From an uncultured Anaerolineae bacterium (GTDB lineage: Bacteria > Chloroflexota > Anaerolineae > Aggregatilineales > Phototrophicaceae): a DNA stretch of 64,000 bases. Every line of letters begins with the position of its first letter. The stretch's first letter is position 1. The stretch is from the NCBI GenBank assembly GCA_934216615.1, contig CAKQCB010000004.1, positions 1-64,000 of the forward strand. The letters run 5' to 3'. Under the pieces are notes generated by a model that had not been told where the DNA came from, made no database searches, and was given only the letters and a program-made list of their open reading frames with translations. The translations under genes and the position numbers were made by a program. Below, one piece after another: positions 61,106 to 64,000 of this stretch.

Positions 61106-62057
61106 TGATGCTGTGGGCGATACTCTCGGTGCGTTTGAAGAAGGCAAAGAGAATCGCCACCCCAAACGAGACGAAGGTGATGCCCATTGCAATGGTGATG
61201 AGCAGATGCACGATCTGTTCCACCAGCCCAAACAGCAGGAGCGGCCACGCGGTCAGCGCCCGCTGCTGGGATGACCCTGCCATCGACACCGCATTGTCAC
61301 GGACGCTATCTTCGATCCCATCCCAGGTAATCGGTGAGACGTTGTGATCGAAGTAGTTGCCTTCCATGTTCCAGTCCATCGGCACGACGGATGTACCGCC
61401 TGCGCCCGCCCAGGTCGAGGGATTGGGATTTTGCAGGTAAATACCGCAGCCCGGTGAATAGACTGGTTGGGAATAGCCCATCACGTCCTGGGCGTGACCG
61501 CGCAGGTACGCCATCGCAATGTCCAGCCCGTCAATCGGTCCTGGACCCGTCGCGCCCGGCAGGTACACATCGAACTGGTCGCACAGCGGTCCGAGGTCAA
61601 GATCGTTGGAATTGACCTGCGCCAGCGACGAGAAATCCCCGGCATTGTCGTCCAAGCCCTGAAGCACGCTCAGGTACATCACCTGACTAATGTTCAGTCG
61701 GAAGGTGTTCATACCCTGATAGAAGCTGGGACCAATGGTGAAGAACAAAACGCCCGCGATATACCACATGATGGCACTGCGCGGGCTGACCACATCCAGC
61801 CGGATGAATGCCGCCAGCAGGTAGGTGATCCCCAGCACCAGCAGCGCCACGACAAACACCACGCTGATGGCAATGCTCAGACTGTTGTTAGTCTGGGCGA
61901 TGATCGGCGTGAAGGCATTTTCAATGAGCCAGACATTGACGAGCTTGACGGTATAGCCCGCCATCAGCAGCGCTTCTTGCAGGCTCCAGTGAATCCCGGC
62001 AATCAGCGCAATGAGGCTGTATTGGAGTTCATCAATCATGCGGGCGAAATCAGGCAT
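61095..62057 (-). CDS. 5' part of the split VirB6/TrbL-like conjugation membrane protein
   Basis: 320 residues with several membrane helices (YTVKLVNVWLIENAF, SLSIAISVVFVVALLVLGIT, SAIMWYIAGVLFFTIGP, LLLFGLVEQIVHLLITIAMG and TFVSFGVAILFAFF) and an extracellular loop of about 120 residues, the layout of TrbL/VirB6 pore proteins. It stops at SIINQ directly at the element border, where the intact protein would continue with WIELIVQTT, found at 32780. The stop codon is supplied by the inserted element. AAGGAGG precedes ATG. It is likely non-functional in this arrangement. Confidence 0.72.
   Translation of the reverse strand: MPDFARMIDELQYSLIALIAGIHWSLQEALLMAGYTVKLVNVWLIENAFTPIIAQTNNSLSIAISVVFVVALLVLGITYLLAAFIRLDVVSPRSAIMWYIAGVLFFTIGPSFYQGMNTFRLNISQVMYLSVLQGLDDNAGDFSSLAQVNSNDLDLGPLCDQFDVYLPGATGPGPIDGLDIAMAYLRGHAQDVMGYSQPVYSPGCGIYLQNPNPSTWAGAGGTSVVPMDWNMEGNYFDHNVSPITWDGIEDSVRDNAVSMAGSSQQRALTAWPLLLFGLVEQIVHLLITIAMGITFVSFGVAILFAFFKRTESIAHSIINQ
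61098..61103. other. Candidate right attachment core
   Basis: TTGATT, the counterpart of CTGGTT at the left end. It overlaps the last codons of the serine recombinase gene and the last codons of the TrbL-like 5' part. Confidence 0.4.
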
Positions 62058-62066
62058 CGTTCCTCC

Positions 62067-62759
62067 TTAATCGGCGACATCGCCGGAGCAGTAGGGGTTG
62101 ACGGCATTGACCCAGGTGATGCGGTTGCCGCCGTCGCCATCCAGCAGGTAGGCGAACTGGCGCACACTCCCCGCAGGCACGTAAGCGGCGAGTCGATAGG
62201 TGCGGGTTGAACCGGGCGTAAGCGGGTCGTAGTTTTCGTTCGTGAAACCTGCTGCTGCCATTGCTGCTTCCGATGTGCGCCACGTCCCGGTCTGTTCGCC
62301 GCTGGCGGTGTTGATGCGCGTAATCACCATCAGCGCGATGGGGATGGTCTCATAGGTCGTGCTGCCCAGATTGCGGATTTCCAGCCGCCACGTCACCAGA
62401 TTGCGCGGGCTACCGCCCAGCGGCGGAGCAGGCTGTGTCTGGATATTTTGTAGACGGAAACGCAAACGCAGCGGCGCACCGGATTGCCCGACAAAGACGG
62501 CATCCTCCACATAAAAATCCTGCGGTGGGGTGATGCTGTAAGGGGTTGGCGGGGGCGGCAGCGTGGGCATCGGCGTACCTGCCAGCATGGTTGCCGTTGC
62601 CTGCGGCACCGCCGTTGGGCAGGTGTAGGAAGCGGTGTCGCTCACTATCGTGCCGCACGCCAGCGCCGCAAACAGCAGCATGATCGGCGCGACCAGCAGG
62701 TAAATTGAGCGCAGCAGCATGGAACTCTGTACCTGCGCCAGTGACAGTTCATCATTCAT
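62067..62759 (-). CDS. Lipoprotein-like exported protein of the conjugation module
   Basis: 230 residues with a short cytoplasmic leader, a membrane segment ending in LLFAALACGT (possible lipobox cysteine), a Thr/Pro-rich linker (TPMPTLPPPPTPYS) and an exported beta-sandwich with WRLEIRNLGSTTYETIP, similar in style to CARDB/DUF11-like folds. The start lies 15 bp downstream of the 406-residue gene and the stop 9 bp before the TrbL-like gene, so they are one operon. It may be a surface adhesin-like or pore-stabilising accessory; the function is unknown. Confidence 0.65.
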   Translation of the reverse strand: MNDELSLAQVQSSMLLRSIYLLVAPIMLLFAALACGTIVSDTASYTCPTAVPQATATMLAGTPMPTLPPPPTPYSITPPQDFYVEDAVFVGQSGAPLRLRFRLQNIQTQPAPPLGGSPRNLVTWRLEIRNLGSTTYETIPIALMVITRINTASGEQTGTWRTSEAAMAAAGFTNENYDPLTPGSTRTYRLAAYVPAGSVRQFAYLLDGDGGNRITWVNAVNPYCSGDVAD

Positions 62760-62774
62760 CAGTTTTGTCCTCGT

Positions 62775-63995
62775 TTAAGGAATCAGACCGGGTTGATTGC
62801 CGGGGGTGAGCAGCAGCGTAAAACGCACATTACCTCCGCGACGGCTGTTGGGAAGCTGCCAGACTTTGCCAAAATACGGCACGACCACCCGCGCCTGCGC
62901 GGAAGTCACGACCTGAAGCTGCGCGAACCCACTGCTGTCGGTGAATGCCTGGGTGATGACGCGGTTGGTCCCGACTTCGACCACGCGCACCGAGATACCT
63001 GACACGCCTTCCGCCGGATCAACAGCGCGATTGCCGTTCTCGTCGTAGGCAATCACCACTGAAACTGTCACCAGCGAGGGTGGGATGGGTGTCGTGGTGG
63101 GCTGGACCGTTGGTGGTGCGCCAACCAGTTCGATCCCTGCGGCAGGCAGCGACTCAGGTGTCGGCGTGTAGGTTTCTACCGGCGGCGGGATGATGAGCGT
63201 GTTGGCAGTCCCACGAAAAACCTGTACCGCATCCAGCGCCAGTACATAACCTTCGCTCTGCGGGTTGCGCCCCTGCGCGCTTCGCAGTTCCAGCGTGTGC
63301 GTCCCGCGCCCGACGGCATAGACCTGTGTGCCGGGAAACGCCAGCTCTGGCCCATAAGCATCTACCGTGTCAATCACTACTCCATCGACCACGACCTGGA
63401 AGATACCCATATTGCGCGCCGCGACATAGCGGATACGCAGTCCTTCGCCTTCAAAGCTGAAGCGGGCATAACTTTGCACGTTCTCACTGCGGTGATACTG
63501 TCCCCGACTGGCGTTCGCGTGGAGGCGCGGTTCCCAGGGTAGACTGTAATGCACTGCCGGGTTATCCGACTCGAAGCTGTACCAGCCTTCATAAGGTGGC
63601 GGTTCATTGGTTGCGTCCAACAGCGGTTCGATGGGCTGGGGCGGCGCGGACAGCAGGATGGTTCCAAAGGGAAAGTCCGTCGCTGTTGGTGGCACATAGA
63701 CACCGGGCATGACCGCACTGATTTCCAGTACCCGTGTTGAGAGCGTGGGAGTCAGGGTAGGCGTGAAAGTGGCGGTTGCCGTTGGGGTATAGGTAGAAGT
63801 CGGAGTTGCCGTTGCTGTGGCTGTATCCGTCGCTATTGGGATGCGCGTAGGGGTATCCGAGGGTGTCAGGGACGGCAGCACCATCAACGTGGGCAGCGCC
63901 GCTGTTGCATGTTCACTGCGTTCAAATAAGAGATAGAAGGCTGTTCCCCACGTTAGCAGGCACAGCACCGCCAGAATCAACAAAAATCGTCGCAT
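62775..63995 (-). CDS. Membrane-anchored surface protein with TPT linker and SdrD/CNA_B-like domain
   Basis: 406 residues. A signal-anchor helix (LLILAVLCLLTWGTAFYLLF) is followed by a low-complexity Thr/Pro/Ala linker (TATATPTSTYTPTATATFTP), a carbohydrate-binding-like beta-sandwich (about 140-265, WYSFESDNPAVHY through THTLELRSAQ), a second short linker and a C-terminal domain with DENGNRAVDPAEGVSGISV and VITQAFTDSSGFAQL, the pattern of SdrD B/CNA_B folds. It is likely displayed on the cell surface, perhaps for mating contact. It is the promoter-side gene of the visible operon, and its start lies 5 bp from the window end. Confidence 0.7.
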   Translation of the reverse strand: MRRFLLILAVLCLLTWGTAFYLLFERSEHATAALPTLMVLPSLTPSDTPTRIPIATDTATATATPTSTYTPTATATFTPTLTPTLSTRVLEISAVMPGVYVPPTATDFPFGTILLSAPPQPIEPLLDATNEPPPYEGWYSFESDNPAVHYSLPWEPRLHANASRGQYHRSENVQSYARFSFEGEGLRIRYVAARNMGIFQVVVDGVVIDTVDAYGPELAFPGTQVYAVGRGTHTLELRSAQGRNPQSEGYVLALDAVQVFRGTANTLIIPPPVETYTPTPESLPAAGIELVGAPPTVQPTTTPIPPSLVTVSVVIAYDENGNRAVDPAEGVSGISVRVVEVGTNRVITQAFTDSSGFAQLQVVTSAQARVVVPYFGKVWQLPNSRRGGNVRFTLLLTPGNQPGLIP

Positions 63996-64000
63996 TCGTC

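Larger units (their letters stand above)
25889..64000. mobile_element. Outer plasmid/ICE-like element (right end outside the window)
   Basis: This span holds ParA, ParB, a Toprim primase-helicase and minus-strand conjugation-type genes (a VirB6/TrbL-like protein and secreted accessory proteins), all foreign in style to the first 25 kb. It is interrupted by a second element at about 32.79-61.10 kb. The left border is not defined by any repeat that I could see and the right end is beyond the window, so the limits are approximate. Confidence 0.5.

Overview
The window looks like a chromosome segment of an Anaerolineae-type member of the Chloroflexota. The signs are a DUF6056-like membrane protein, secreted M23, SH3 and WD40-type proteins, Thr/Pro-rich 'TPT' linkers, and a denitrification-type NnrS/DUF2249/ferredoxin operon. 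This is an inference from protein style; no rRNA or tRNA gene was found to confirm it.

Region 1 (1-25 kb) is chromosomal. It holds the end of a membrane protein, a methyltransferase, mannose-6-phosphate isomerase, and a secreted LytM-type peptidase with a beta-propeller. Next comes a minus-strand operon (7048 to 4241) of ferredoxin, two short NorB/CcoN-like membrane proteins, DUF2249, cupin and NnrS. Its promoter carries a perfect FNR/DNR-type palindrome centred at about -41.5, and a Crp/Fnr gene lies just upstream. A translationally coupled plus-strand operon (8079-15059) encodes a SWIM-like protein, an unknown protein, a vWA protein, a MoxR AAA+ ATPase and a DUF5682 protein, a set that resembles NTP-dependent conflict or chaperone-like systems. 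Envelope proteins, a dolichol-phosphate-mannose-synthase-like GT2, glmS and a GNAT follow. A palindromic intergenic repeat family with 9-bp inverted ends occurs at 15.1 kb and in a cluster at 25.0-25.5 kb.

Region 2 (about 25.9-32.8 kb and 61.1-64 kb) is an outer plasmid- or ICE-like element with ParA, ParB, a Toprim primase-helicase and conjugation-type membrane and secreted proteins. Its VirB6/TrbL-like gene is split: the 5' part lies at 62057-61095 and the 3' part at 32786-31068, both on the minus strand.

Region 3 (about 32.8-61.1 kb, roughly 28.3 kb) is a second element sitting inside that gene. Its large serine recombinase gene ends at the right junction. It carries a ParM/ParR-like pair, HU, a ribbon-helix-helix protein, an HUH relaxase, an AEP primase-helicase and SSB. 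It also has two cargo modules. One is a very AT-rich block (39.5-42.4 kb) with a trypsin-like protease, a trypco1-like protein, a P-loop GTPase and a GTPase-associated protein, bordered by TGTGAC repeats. The other is a defence operon (46.7-58.5 kb) with a DUF499 ATPase, an ASCH fusion protein, a putative QxK nuclease, a DUF1156 DNA methylase and a PLD-SNF2 helicase, preceded by a sigma-like regulator. Base composition changes abruptly inside the defence genes, which suggests recombination between related operons.

The main results are the nested insertion, the mosaic five-gene defence operon with an unassigned putative nuclease, and the protease/GTPase module.
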